A DNA stretch of 64,000 nucleotides from Nitrospirota bacterium (GTDB lineage Bacteria > Nitrospirota > Nitrospiria > Nitrospirales > Nitrospiraceae). The notes below the pieces were generated by a model, which was given only the letters and a program-made list of their open reading frames with translations, was not told where the DNA came from and ran no database searches. Shown piece after piece: positions 37,481 through 46,410 of this stretch; positions within the stretch are counted from its first letter, which is position 1, and each line of letters starts with the position of its first letter. The position numbers and the translations under genes were made by a program. The stretch spans positions 248,001 through 312,000 of the forward strand of contig SCVN01000023.1 of assembly GCA_004296885.1 (NCBI GenBank), in the 5' to 3' direction.

Positions 37481-40400
37481 GTGACGGTTCGGGCTCGACC
37501 TCTACTTCTCAGCCTGCTGGCAATCCTTCTTTTCGCCGTCCTGGCATTCCAGTTCTTCTACGATCCCGAGCAAGTCAAAGCCCTGCTGATCCAACAGGTC
37601 GAGGACCAACTCGGCCGCACCATGGAAGTCGGCCAGGCGCGGATCTCCCTGTTTCCCCGCATCCGGCTGGACCTCTCCGACGTCGTCATCCGGGACCTCG
37701 ACCCCTCGCGTGTCTTTTTCAAAGCCAAGAAACTTGATCTTGTGTTGCGCTCCACGCCCTTGCTCCAACTGCGCGTCGTCATCAAACGGGTGCATATCGA
37801 GCAGCCGGAAGTGACGCTGCACCGGAACCAGATGGGGCGGTGGAACTTCCAGTCCGGCTCCGCCGGCGCGACAAACGGGAGTCAAGGGGAACGCAATCCG
37901 CTGGGCCTGCTGCTCTTGATCCAGGAAGTGAAGCTCCTGGCCGGGCAGGTCACGATCCTGGATGAGTTTCGTCCAGGCGGGCAGCGGACGCTCCGCCTAG
38001 GCGTGACCGACGCCCACCTGTTTAGAAACTCCCAACAGGGGACGACCGAGGTGACGCTTGCGGCCACACTGCCCGGCGAGCAGGGCCTGTCCTCGCTCAG
38101 CCTGACGGGACAGATGAGCCAAGAGCCGGCCCAGGCAGGACAGTCGGCGAACGGCATGCTGGCCTCCCAACGCCTCCATTTCCAAGGCGACGCGGCGTTT
38201 TTGAACCTGGACTTGCGCCAGCTCGCGGACTTCTTCGGGCCCCGCCCGATTCCTCCGCGGATGAATGGCGCCGCCAACTTGCGCGGCGCCCTCTCCATGA
38301 AGCCCGGCGTCAAAGGCTACGACATCCTGTTGAGTAGCATGCAGGCCGACGTCGGGCACCTCATGCTCAAGGGACAGGCGGGGGCCTCCGGACTCATGAC
38401 GGGCCAGCCGACCTTTTCCCTCACCTTTACCTCCTCGCCGGTCGGGCTCGATGAGTTGTTGCAGCGCCTCCCCCTGCAATGGATCGACGCGCGGCTTCAG
38501 TCAGTCATCGAGAACCAGGAGATCAGAGGCACGGTGGAAGTGAGCACGGCCACGCTGACGGCGACCGTCGGCGCCGATGTCCCTCCGTCGCTCACCGGGG
38601 AACTCCGCATCCGTGACGGCCACGCCCTGATCGGAACCGACCGCACTCCGATCGAAGACCTGGCCGCCACCGTGGTAGTGGAGCCGGGCCGCATCAAAGC
38701 CACCGAACTCAGCGGCCGCTACGGCCCCCTGAAGGTCACGGCGGGGAAGGCCACCCTGGTCTTCCAGGAAGCAGGGCCCTCGTTCGAGCTGGATGTGCCA
38801 GGGGCCATCCAGGCTGCGGATCTGGTGGCGTTTCTGAGCCGGACCTTGGGGACGCAGACCTGGGTCCGACGTCTGGCCGAACTGCGCGAGGTGCAAGGCG
38901 ACGCTTTCCTGACCCTGCGGCTGGCCGGGTTGCTGAACAGCGAGGAGGGACTCCGATTTATCAGCGGGGAATTGGATGCGCACAACCTGAGCTTCCGCAG
39001 CCCCCACCTGCCGGATCGAGTGGAGAACGTCACCGGCCTGCTTCAGTTCACGCCAGCCAGCACCGTCTTCACGCGGGTGGCGGGACGCCTCGGCCCCAGC
39101 TATCTCTCGGTGGATGGCACCATCGACACGGAAGGGGTCGTGGCCTATCGTGACTTCGTCGTGAATGTGGCGGCGGACACGGCCCACCTCGAACGGCTCC
39201 TGCCGGACATCAAGTTCGTGACCAGCGCCATGAAGGGAACGGTCGCGGGAACCGTCGCCCTGTCCGGCTCGACCGACCAGCCGAGCATGCAGGCACGGTT
39301 GGATTTGAAAGACACGGCCATCCTGGTGCCGGGCCTTATTCAGAAAGCGATGGGGACCCCTGCGACGGTCGCCCTGGATACCGCCCTGGGCCGGGACCGG
39401 CGATGGATCATTTCACGCCTGGATTTGAACCTCCCGCCGCTGCACTTGGGCGGTAAGGGCCGCATGCGTCTGGGCGGTAAATTCTCCCTGGACCTGGCGT
39501 TGGCGGCGGAACCGCTTTCGCTGGCTGCGCTGCCGAAGGGGCTGGCGATGGGCGGGCTGGATGCGGGAACGCTGGAAGTGACTCTCGACATCAAGGGCAA
39601 AGGCACCCACTGGAAGACCTGGCAATACACAGGCTGGGTGGCCCTCACCAACGGCTTGATCAGCCCCAAGGGGGTCGAGGCTCCGCTCCGCGACGTGTAT
39701 CTGCGGCTTCAACTGGTCCGGAACGGGGCCGACGTCAAGCGCTTGTCGTTCAAGATCAAAGACAGCGACATCCGGCTGTCCGGCACCCTCCAGAACTGGT
39801 CGGCCCCCGTGATCCAGGCCCAGGCCGAATCCGCCCAACTCGATCTGGCTCTTGTGATTCCGGAAGGTGCACGTTCGCCGCTACGCCCCCTGCTCGAACA
39901 GCTGGCGGCCACCAGTCACGTCGCGCTGACGGCCAGTATCGGGCAGGGACGGTACAAGGGCCTGGCTTTGTCCACTCTCTCCGCCAAGGTCAGCATCGGC
40001 GACGGCCTCGTGATCGTCGAGCAACTGACCGGAGAGGCCTATGGGGGCAAGGTCGCCGGACGCCTTTCGGTCCGGCTGCCGGAAGAGAAGCCGGCGGACC
40101 TGGACATTGCCATCCAAGCCACACACGTCCCCTATGACAAGCTCTCGCAAGGCTTCGGAGACAAGAAGACGCAGGTCACGGGCAACTTTTCCGGCAGCGT
40201 GAGCCTCAAGGGACACGGCCGGGACCCGAAAGGGGACTTGCACAGCCTGAACGGTTCGGCGGAGATCGCCATCAAACATGGCCACATCCAACGGGGGAGA
40301 GTCGTGCCGCAGATCGTCAAAATTCTCAACCTCCCGGCTCTCCTGCAAGGCAAGGTGGACCTTGCCAAAGACGGTCTTCCGTTCGAACGGCTGAGCGCCA

Positions 40401-40846
40401 CGCTGGCGGTGAAGGACGGGGTCGTGAACAGCGAAAACGTGATTCTGGACGGTCCGGTCCTGAAAATCACCGGGGCCGGCAGCTATGACCTGACGGAAGA
40501 CCAATTCGATGTCGTAGTGGCAGTCAGCCCTCTCGGCTCCTACACGAAGCTGCTGCAAAGCATTCCGCTCTTCGGCAAACTCTTCGCCGGGGAACGCGAA
40601 GGCTTCACCACGGCCTTCTTTGAGGTCAAGGGACCGATGCAAGAGCCAACGGTGAGCTACATGCCCTTGAAGTCCTTGGCCACCGGCGTCACCGGCATGG
40701 CCCATCTCGCCTTCGACCTTCTGAAAAATACGCTCCTCTTGCCGAAAAACCTGATCGCGCCGTCCGACGATGCCCAGACCGAGCCTCCGGCCAAGGGCAC
40801 AACTCCGGATCAGACCGTCCCTGCGCCTGAGCCGGCCACGCCCTGA
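37481..40846 (+). CDS. AsmA-family envelope protein (large)
   Basis: 1121 aa, GTG start behind GGAGGAGGA. N-terminal anchor LLLSLLAILLFAVLAFQFFYDPEQVKALLIQQVEDQLGRTMEVGQA is the AsmA hallmark, followed by a long periplasmic beta-rich repeat region and a C-terminal AsmA_2-like part (FSGSVSLKGHGRDPKG, LNGSAEIAIKHGHIQRG, ISPLGSYTKLLQ-like). Ends in a Pro/Thr-rich tail. Members are bridge-like lipid transfer proteins between inner and outer membrane. Consistent with a diderm host. Confidence 0.88.
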   Translation: MTVRARPLLLSLLAILLFAVLAFQFFYDPEQVKALLIQQVEDQLGRTMEVGQARISLFPRIRLDLSDVVIRDLDPSRVFFKAKKLDLVLRSTPLLQLRVVIKRVHIEQPEVTLHRNQMGRWNFQSGSAGATNGSQGERNPLGLLLLIQEVKLLAGQVTILDEFRPGGQRTLRLGVTDAHLFRNSQQGTTEVTLAATLPGEQGLSSLSLTGQMSQEPAQAGQSANGMLASQRLHFQGDAAFLNLDLRQLADFFGPRPIPPRMNGAANLRGALSMKPGVKGYDILLSSMQADVGHLMLKGQAGASGLMTGQPTFSLTFTSSPVGLDELLQRLPLQWIDARLQSVIENQEIRGTVEVSTATLTATVGADVPPSLTGELRIRDGHALIGTDRTPIEDLAATVVVEPGRIKATELSGRYGPLKVTAGKATLVFQEAGPSFELDVPGAIQAADLVAFLSRTLGTQTWVRRLAELREVQGDAFLTLRLAGLLNSEEGLRFISGELDAHNLSFRSPHLPDRVENVTGLLQFTPASTVFTRVAGRLGPSYLSVDGTIDTEGVVAYRDFVVNVAADTAHLERLLPDIKFVTSAMKGTVAGTVALSGSTDQPSMQARLDLKDTAILVPGLIQKAMGTPATVALDTALGRDRRWIISRLDLNLPPLHLGGKGRMRLGGKFSLDLALAAEPLSLAALPKGLAMGGLDAGTLEVTLDIKGKGTHWKTWQYTGWVALTNGLISPKGVEAPLRDVYLRLQLVRNGADVKRLSFKIKDSDIRLSGTLQNWSAPVIQAQAESAQLDLALVIPEGARSPLRPLLEQLAATSHVALTASIGQGRYKGLALSTLSAKVSIGDGLVIVEQLTGEAYGGKVAGRLSVRLPEEKPADLDIAIQATHVPYDKLSQGFGDKKTQVTGNFSGSVSLKGHGRDPKGDLHSLNGSAEIAIKHGHIQRGRVVPQIVKILNLPALLQGKVDLAKDGLPFERLSATLAVKDGVVNSENVILDGPVLKITGAGSYDLTEDQFDVVVAVSPLGSYTKLLQSIPLFGKLFAGEREGFTTAFFEVKGPMQEPTVSYMPLKSLATGVTGMAHLAFDLLKNTLLLPKNLIAPSDDAQTEPPAKGTTPDQTVPAPEPATP

Positions 40847-40967
40847 TCGTTCCGCCTGTTGCCCCCACGGTTGACCCCTCTCAGCCCCCGTGATAGCATC
40901 GGCCAGTCTACGGGTTTTCCTTCAGACCCGAGACACGGTTCAACACTTGCCCGGACGGGAGCCCCTC

Positions 40968-42101
40968 ATGTCAGCCGAGCATGCCACGCTCATGATCGCA
41001 GCCAGCGAATCCGATTCGAACCTCTTTTACGCCACCCGTTTCATGGCGCCGGACCCGTTCATCTTCCTGGAGATCAAAGGAGAACGGATCCTGATCATGA
41101 GCGATCTCGAAATGGATCGGGCCCGCAGCCAGGCGACGGTGGATCGGGTCCTGTCCTACTCGGAGTTGGAACGCGACGTGCGCGGGAAGGGCGTGGACAG
41201 CCCCGGCTCATCCGACCTCGTGCACGCGGTGTTGCAATCGGAAGGGATCAAGCGGCTTCTGGTTCCCGGCAACTTTCCCTACGCCCATGCGGCGCGCCTG
41301 CTCGAGTTGGGCTACCGGCTCGAGACGAAGAAAGAGCCGTTTTTCGAGCGTCGGGTCGTGAAGACCGGCGAAGAAGTCCGCCACATCGAAGCGGCCCAGC
41401 GCGCCACCGAAGAAGCGGTGGCCGCCGCCCATGACGCGCTTCGCCGCACCACGATCAAGAAGGGGCTGCTCTGGCTGGACGGAGAGCCGTTGACCTCCGA
41501 ACAGATCAAGAAATTGATCAACGTGAAATTGATGGAGCGGGACTGCGTCGCCCAGCACACGATCGTGGCCGGGGGAGAACAGGCCTGCGATCCCCACAAT
41601 GAAGGATCCGGCCCTTTGCCGGCGGATCGCAGCATCATCTTCGACGTCTTCCCCCGTTCCGCTTCATCTCGCTACTTTGCGGACATGTCGCGCACGGTCG
41701 TTCGCGGCACACCTTCGCCGGACTTGATACGCTTGTACCAGACGGTGAAAGACGCCCAGGAAGAAGCGATCACCAAGGTCCGGGACGGGGCCGACGGGGC
41801 GAAGATCCACCAGGGCATCTGTGAACGCTTCGAGGCCGCCGGCTACAAGACCGGCCTGGTGAACGGTCGGATGCAGGGCTACTTCCACGGAACCGGCCAT
41901 GGAGTGGGGCTGGACATCCATGAACCGCCGCGGATCAGTAAGACCGGATCGCCCCTGCAGGAAGGCCACGTCGTCACCGTCGAGCCGGGGCTCTACTATC
42001 CCGGACTGGGCGCCGTCCGGATCGAGGACATGGTCCTGGTCACCAGCGACGGATGCCGGAACCTCACGAACTTCCCGAAGACGTTCGAGTTGGAATGCTA
42101 A
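40968..42101 (+). CDS. M24 family metallopeptidase (Xaa-Pro aminopeptidase-like)
   Basis: 377 aa. N-terminal creatinase-like domain, then a pita-bread domain with the five metal ligands: IIFDVFPR and YFADMSRT (Asp, Asp), HGTGHGVGLDIHE (His), TVEPGLYYP (Glu), VRIEDMVLV (Glu). Cleaves Xaa-Pro bonds. GGGAG at 40957-40961 sits 6 bases before the chosen ATG; the frame extends upstream to 40890 without family support. May feed proline to PutA encoded elsewhere. Confidence 0.9.
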   Translation: MSAEHATLMIAASESDSNLFYATRFMAPDPFIFLEIKGERILIMSDLEMDRARSQATVDRVLSYSELERDVRGKGVDSPGSSDLVHAVLQSEGIKRLLVPGNFPYAHAARLLELGYRLETKKEPFFERRVVKTGEEVRHIEAAQRATEEAVAAAHDALRRTTIKKGLLWLDGEPLTSEQIKKLINVKLMERDCVAQHTIVAGGEQACDPHNEGSGPLPADRSIIFDVFPRSASSRYFADMSRTVVRGTPSPDLIRLYQTVKDAQEEAITKVRDGADGAKIHQGICERFEAAGYKTGLVNGRMQGYFHGTGHGVGLDIHEPPRISKTGSPLQEGHVVTVEPGLYYPGLGAVRIEDMVLVTSDGCRNLTNFPKTFELEC

Positions 42102-42103
42102 GA

Positions 42104-42170
42104 AGCTTTCAGCCTTCAGCGGTCAGCTTTTTACAAGAAGCTGAATGCTGAGAACTGAGAGCTGAGAGCT
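42104..42170. repeat. Intergenic hairpin built of 7-base units (AGCTNAG)
   Basis: The left arm has AGCTTTC, AGCCTTC, AGCGGTC, AGCTTTT. The right arm has AGCTGAA, TGCTGAG, AACTGAG, AGCTGAG. Their reverse complements match over about 25 bases around a 5-base loop. It ends just before the SdhB-like ATG. Confidence 0.72.
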
Positions 42171-42177
42171 CTCTCAC

Positions 42178-43149
42178 ATGCGCCTGACCTTCACGATCAC
42201 CCGTTTCAATCCCGAAACCGACCCGCACCCGCACGACGAGCCCTACCGGCTGGACGTCGGCCGCGGCTGGACGGTTCTGGAAGCCCTGATCCGGATCAAG
42301 CATGAACAGGACGGCTCGCTGGCCCTCCGCTATTCCTGCCGCTCCGCCATCTGCGGGTCCTGCGCGATGGACATCAACGGGGCCGAGAAGCTGGCCTGCC
42401 GGACGTCTGTCCGCAAAGAACTCGAGCGTCACGGACACGTCACCGTAGCCCCCTTGCGCAACTTTCCGGTCATCAAAGACCTCGTCGTGGACATGGCGGC
42501 CTTCTGGGGCAAGGTCCGGGCCGTGACTCCCTGGCTGTCCGCATCGCTCCACACACAGCCGGGCCAGCCGGTCCGCCAGATGACGCTCTCGCGGGACCGC
42601 TATCAATTCCACAACGTGGACGCCTGCATCATGTGCGGCGCCTGCGTCGCCGCCTGCGCGTCGCACGAAGTGTCCCGCGGATTTCTCGGCCCGGCGGCCC
42701 TGGCCAAAGCGGAACGGTTCCTCGCCGACCCACGGGAGCCGGTGGACGCCAAGCGGACGCGCCTCCGCTTCCTGGAGCAACCGGACGGCATCTGGGACTG
42801 TACCCGCTGCAATTTCTGCGTTGAGGTCTGCCCGAAAGACGTCCAGCCCATGGAGGCCATCATCCGCCTGCGCCGCGCGACCATCGAGGCCGGGCTGACC
42901 CGTTCGGGGGGCGCGCGCCACATCACCGGCTTCATGACGCTGATCCGGCGGGGAGGGCGCCTGAACGAAGCCCTCATGCCGTTGCAAGTGGTCGGCTTCA
43001 ATCTCCGCCGCCTGCTGCACGTGCTGCCGCTCGGGCTCCGCATGCTGTGGAACGGCAAGGTGCCGAGCCCGCTGGCGCCGCCCATTCCCGGCATTGCGCA
43101 AATTCGGAATATCTTCCACTCGTTCGGCCGCCTCAAGCGGATCAGTTGA
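42178..43149 (+). CDS. sdhB: Succinate dehydrogenase/fumarate reductase iron-sulfur subunit, type E-like
   Basis: 323 aa, about 70-80 longer than usual SdhB because of a C-terminal extension. [2Fe-2S] site YSCRSAICGSCAM...LAC near residue 60; first [4Fe-4S] site CIMCGACVAAC; second site CTRCNFCVEVCPK. In classical SdhB the second site lacks one Cys and holds [3Fe-4S]; here Cys occurs at that position, which predicts a second [4Fe-4S], as known for type E enzymes of some archaea. A CCG-domain protein at 46411 would be the membrane-linked subunit. The flavoprotein SdhA is not in the window. Confidence 0.85.
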   Translation: MRLTFTITRFNPETDPHPHDEPYRLDVGRGWTVLEALIRIKHEQDGSLALRYSCRSAICGSCAMDINGAEKLACRTSVRKELERHGHVTVAPLRNFPVIKDLVVDMAAFWGKVRAVTPWLSASLHTQPGQPVRQMTLSRDRYQFHNVDACIMCGACVAACASHEVSRGFLGPAALAKAERFLADPREPVDAKRTRLRFLEQPDGIWDCTRCNFCVEVCPKDVQPMEAIIRLRRATIEAGLTRSGGARHITGFMTLIRRGGRLNEALMPLQVVGFNLRRLLHVLPLGLRMLWNGKVPSPLAPPIPGIAQIRNIFHSFGRLKRIS

Positions 43150-43159
43150 GCGGGTCATC

Positions 43160-43594
43160 ATGACCTATCAATACCGGATTCTGGAGGATGTCGCGCTGGC
43201 CGATACGGCGTTCGAAGCGACCGGCGACTCTCCGTCCGAACTCTTTCTCGCGGCGGGACAGGCCATCATCGAGACCCTCGCCGATCCACGCCGCGTGCAG
43301 CCGGCCTGCACCCGATCCTTCGAGCATCGCGACCGGGACCTAGCCGCCTTGCTGTTCGCCTGGCTCTCGGACATTGTGTATTTGAAAGACGCGGAAGGGC
43401 TCGTGTTCCGGGACGCCGAGGCCCGTGTCTCGAGGCAAGGCGACGACTGGCTCTTGCACGGCACCTTGTCCGGCGAGCCGATCGATCCGGCGCGCCATGA
43501 GCTCAGAGCCGACATCAAGGCGGTCACCAAGCATCTCTACGAGGTACGGGAGGAGGCAGGCCGGTGGATTGCCCGGGTGGTATTGGACATCTAA
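43160..43594 (+). CDS. Archease
   Basis: 144 aa. MTYQYRILEDVALADTAFEATGDSPSELFLAAGQAI and LFAWLSDIVYLKDAEGLVF match archease, the activator that helps RtcB form its guanylylated intermediate. DHTAD is replaced by LEDVALADTAFE, where the acidic residues are kept. C-terminal ELRADIKAVTKHLYEVRE keeps the conserved K-A-x-T-x-H. The ATG was placed 10 bases after sdhB. rtcB lies 550 bases downstream on the same strand, supporting the assignment. Confidence 0.88.
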   Translation: MTYQYRILEDVALADTAFEATGDSPSELFLAAGQAIIETLADPRRVQPACTRSFEHRDRDLAALLFAWLSDIVYLKDAEGLVFRDAEARVSRQGDDWLLHGTLSGEPIDPARHELRADIKAVTKHLYEVREEAGRWIARVVLDI

Positions 43595-43647
43595 TGGAAT
43601 TCGTGGAGGGATCGCTGAACGTCGGGCACACACCTAAGGAGGCCCCC

Positions 43648-44088
43648 ATGCTGACAGCCATCAGGCTCATCACGTTCGCCCTGGGCATCACGGCCGCAAC
43701 GGTCTATCCGGTTCAGGCCGGCACCCAGGCTCCGGCCGACGCCCACAGCACGCAATTGTCGCAACTGCTGCTCTCGTCCGCCTGGTGTTCCTTTTCCTAC
43801 AACCAGGTCAGCGGCGCCTCCCATTCGACCCGCGTGCAATTTTCGGCCAACGGCCATTGGGCGGCCGGCAGCCGGGGCGAGACCTATTCCAGCGGCCAGG
43901 CCGGATCGGTCGCCGGCCAGCATGATGCAGACACGGGAGGCCAATGGGCCGTCCAGCAGGGCCAGCTCTTCATGTCCAACCCGCCGGAAACACCGGGCCT
44001 GTCTCCGGTCCATCTGACGATCAAACGGAATTCCAACGGCTATCCCATCCTGACCGCCGACGGCAAGGAATATTCCCAATGCCGGTAA
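43648..44088 (+). CDS. Small secreted protein of unknown function
   Basis: 146 aa. TAAGGAGG 5 bases before ATG is a near-perfect ribosome site, suggesting high translation. The signal peptide LTAIRLITFALGITAATVYPVQAG is followed by LSQLLLSSAWCSFSYNQVSGASHSTRVQFSANGHWAAGSRGETYSSGQAG, a pattern of small periplasmic beta proteins. Two Cys could pair. It sits between archease and rtcB without an obvious link to RNA repair. Confidence 0.75.
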   Translation: MLTAIRLITFALGITAATVYPVQAGTQAPADAHSTQLSQLLLSSAWCSFSYNQVSGASHSTRVQFSANGHWAAGSRGETYSSGQAGSVAGQHDADTGGQWAVQQGQLFMSNPPETPGLSPVHLTIKRNSNGYPILTADGKEYSQCR

Positions 44089-44140
44089 GCACGCGGCAGC
44101 CCTGCCTTGGCAACAGGCCACGCGGCGGGCCCGGAGCCCG

Positions 44141-45592
44141 ATGAAGCTGCAGACGGACTTCACCGTCAACCGCATCACCGATGAGGTCTGGGAAATCCCC
44201 GTGACCGAGAAGCCCGGCATGCTCGTCCCGGCGAGAATCTACGCCACGGAGCCGATTCTCAGCAGCATGGACAGCGGGGTCTTCGAACAGGTCACGAACG
44301 TCGCCTGCCTGCCCGGCATCCGACGCTATGCCCTCTGCATGCCCGACGGCCATTGGGGCTACGGGTTCCCCATCGGAGGCGTCGCCGCCTTCGACCCGGA
44401 GGATGGCATCATCTCCCCAGGAGGCGTCGGCTACGACATCAACTGCGGCATGCGCCTGATCCGGACGGACCTGACCCTGGCCGAGGTGCGGCCCCGCTTG
44501 GAACAGCTCATGACCGAGCTGTTCCGGAACGTTCCGGCCGGCGTCGGATCGCGCGGCTTCCTGCGGGTTACCCCCCAGGAATTCGCGGACGTTATGCGCA
44601 AGGGCGCCCGCTGGTGCGTGGAGCGGGGATATGGCTGGCAGGAAGACTTGGACCGTACCGAGGAGCAAGGCTGCATCGGCGGGGCGGACCCTGCCGACGT
44701 CACGGACTATGCAGTTCAGCGGGGCATCACTCAACTGGGCACTCTGGGCTCAGGCAACCACTATCTGGAAGTGCAGGTGGCCTCCCAGGACCGGCTCTTC
44801 GACCCGCAGACGGCAGCCGCGTTCGGCGTGACCGGCCATGATCAGATCCTGATCATGGTGCATTGCGGCTCACGGGGCTTCGGCCACCAGGTCGCCAGCG
44901 ATTTCCTGAAAGTATTCGAGAAGGCCATGCGGCGCTACAACATTTCGGTCAAGGATCAGCAACTGGCCTGCGCCCCGTTCCGCTCGCCGGAAGGCCGGCA
45001 ATATTTTTCTGCCATGAATGCCGCTGCCAATACGGCCTTTGCCAATCGGCAGGTCATCACCCATCAGATCCGGGAGGCCTTCCAGTCCGTGTTCGGCCAA
45101 TCGGCCGAGGCGCTCGGCATGCACGTGATCTATGACGTCGCCCATAACATCGCCAAGGTCGAACGCTATGCCGAGGGAGACCTTGTGGTTCACCGGAAGG
45201 GGTCCACCAGAGCCTTCGGCCCGGGACGGCCGGAGATCCCTGACCTGTACCGTCAGGTGGGCCAACCGGTCATCTGCGGGGGTTCGATGGAGACCGGCTC
45301 CTATCTCTTGGTTGGGACGACCGATGCCATGGAGCACACCTTCGGCTCCACGATGCACGGCTCAGGCCGGACCATGTCGCGCGCCCAGGCCAAGCGATCG
45401 GTCAAAGGAGAGCAGGTGCAGCGAGACATGAAGCGACGGGGCATCATCGTCAAAGCCGTCTCCATGTCCGGCCTGGCCGAGGAGGCGGGATTTGCCTACA
45501 AAAACATTTCCGACGTCGTGGAGGCAGTGGATCGGGCGGGAATTACCAAAAAAGTGGCGGAGCTGCGCCCGATCGGGAACATCAAAGGCTGA
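44141..45592 (+). CDS. rtcB: RNA-splicing ligase RtcB
   Basis: 483 aa. Joins 2',3'-cyclic phosphate (or 3'-P) and 5'-OH RNA ends using GTP and Mn2+. Motifs: PDGHWGYGFPIGG, GGVGYDINCGMRL, TLGSGNHYLEVQ, HCGSRGFGHQVA, YDVAHNIAKVE and the nucleophilic His in STMHGSGRTMSRAQAKR. Archease is encoded upstream, so a complete RNA repair pair is present. Two small genes follow at short spacing. Confidence 0.96.
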   Translation: MKLQTDFTVNRITDEVWEIPVTEKPGMLVPARIYATEPILSSMDSGVFEQVTNVACLPGIRRYALCMPDGHWGYGFPIGGVAAFDPEDGIISPGGVGYDINCGMRLIRTDLTLAEVRPRLEQLMTELFRNVPAGVGSRGFLRVTPQEFADVMRKGARWCVERGYGWQEDLDRTEEQGCIGGADPADVTDYAVQRGITQLGTLGSGNHYLEVQVASQDRLFDPQTAAAFGVTGHDQILIMVHCGSRGFGHQVASDFLKVFEKAMRRYNISVKDQQLACAPFRSPEGRQYFSAMNAAANTAFANRQVITHQIREAFQSVFGQSAEALGMHVIYDVAHNIAKVERYAEGDLVVHRKGSTRAFGPGRPEIPDLYRQVGQPVICGGSMETGSYLLVGTTDAMEHTFGSTMHGSGRTMSRAQAKRSVKGEQVQRDMKRRGIIVKAVSMSGLAEEAGFAYKNISDVVEAVDRAGITKKVAELRPIGNIKG

Positions 45593-45619
45593 CATCGACC
45601 GGGAAGCGAGGGAGGCCCC

Positions 45620-45862
45620 ATGACAATCCGGCATCCGAGCAAGGACCGCTTCCGACTGACGCCCATCAGCGAGGCCCCTATCAGACCGTTGTTGGAGGCG
45701 GCCTTGCGGGACTTTCGCCAGGCGCTGATCGACCGCGGCGTCTATAAGAACAGGCACCGGAATCTGGACCGGGCGGTCAACGGCGCTCGGGACTTCGTGG
45801 ATTTTCTTTTCGAGGGGCCCTGGGTGTTGGAAAAAGGACGCCGGCGCTCGATGCCTCGTTGA
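45620..45862 (+). CDS. Small protein of unknown function
   Basis: 80 aa, GGGAGG before ATG, 28 bases after rtcB. Basic, helical: LTPISEAPIRPLLEAALRDFRQALIDRGVYKNRHRNLDRAVNGARDFVDFLFEGPWVLEKGRRR. No signal or membrane segment. May be cotranscribed with rtcB; no family recognised. Confidence 0.65.
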   Translation: MTIRHPSKDRFRLTPISEAPIRPLLEAALRDFRQALIDRGVYKNRHRNLDRAVNGARDFVDFLFEGPWVLEKGRRRSMPR

Positions 45863-45872
45863 AGCCGGACGA

Positions 45873-46265
45873 ATGACGCGGGCCCTTCTCATCGCGCTGA
45901 CCCTCTCGTTGTTCACCGCTTGCTCCCATCACATCCAGCTCATCGGCGCCGCCGACGGCACGACCATCACGGGCACGCACGACGTCTGGCACCGGACGAT
46001 TACCGTCACCTTGCCTTCCGGCATCAGGCTGGAAGGTCCGTACCAGCCGCTCACTACTGGATCAATCGGCGAGGGGTCGCTCTTCTTCGGCGCCAATGTC
46101 GCGGAGCTTCTCGGCCGCCCCATGAGCGGGCGTATGCACGGCTATGCACGCTTGACCGGCTCGGAACGCACCGTGCTGGAGATGGTCTTTGCGCTCGAGT
46201 GGATCGGGAGAGGTTACGGTGTCGCGAGGGTCAGCACCGGAGAGGAGTATCGGGTGATGTTCTAG
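45873..46265 (+). CDS. Putative lipoprotein
   Basis: 130 aa. MTRALLIALTLSLFTACSHH is a lipoprotein signal with lipobox LFTAC, so the mature protein would begin at Cys17. The rest is short beta-rich sequence (IQLIGAADGTTITGTHDVWHRTITVTLPSGIRLEGPYQPL, SLFFGANVAELLG). Fits an outer-membrane-associated small lipoprotein; function unknown. Confidence 0.75.
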   Translation: MTRALLIALTLSLFTACSHHIQLIGAADGTTITGTHDVWHRTITVTLPSGIRLEGPYQPLTTGSIGEGSLFFGANVAELLGRPMSGRMHGYARLTGSERTVLEMVFALEWIGRGYGVARVSTGEEYRVMF

Positions 46266-46410
46266 CACTCAGCCGGTCGAGGGCTCAGGCACGAAAAGAT
46301 AGCGACCGCACGCATGCCAGCGGCCCCAACGTTTCTTGCCGCGGACCATCCTATCGCCAAGCAACGCATCGCTGTGCTAAATTCGACGTCACTCATCCGA
46401 CGAGGTTGGC

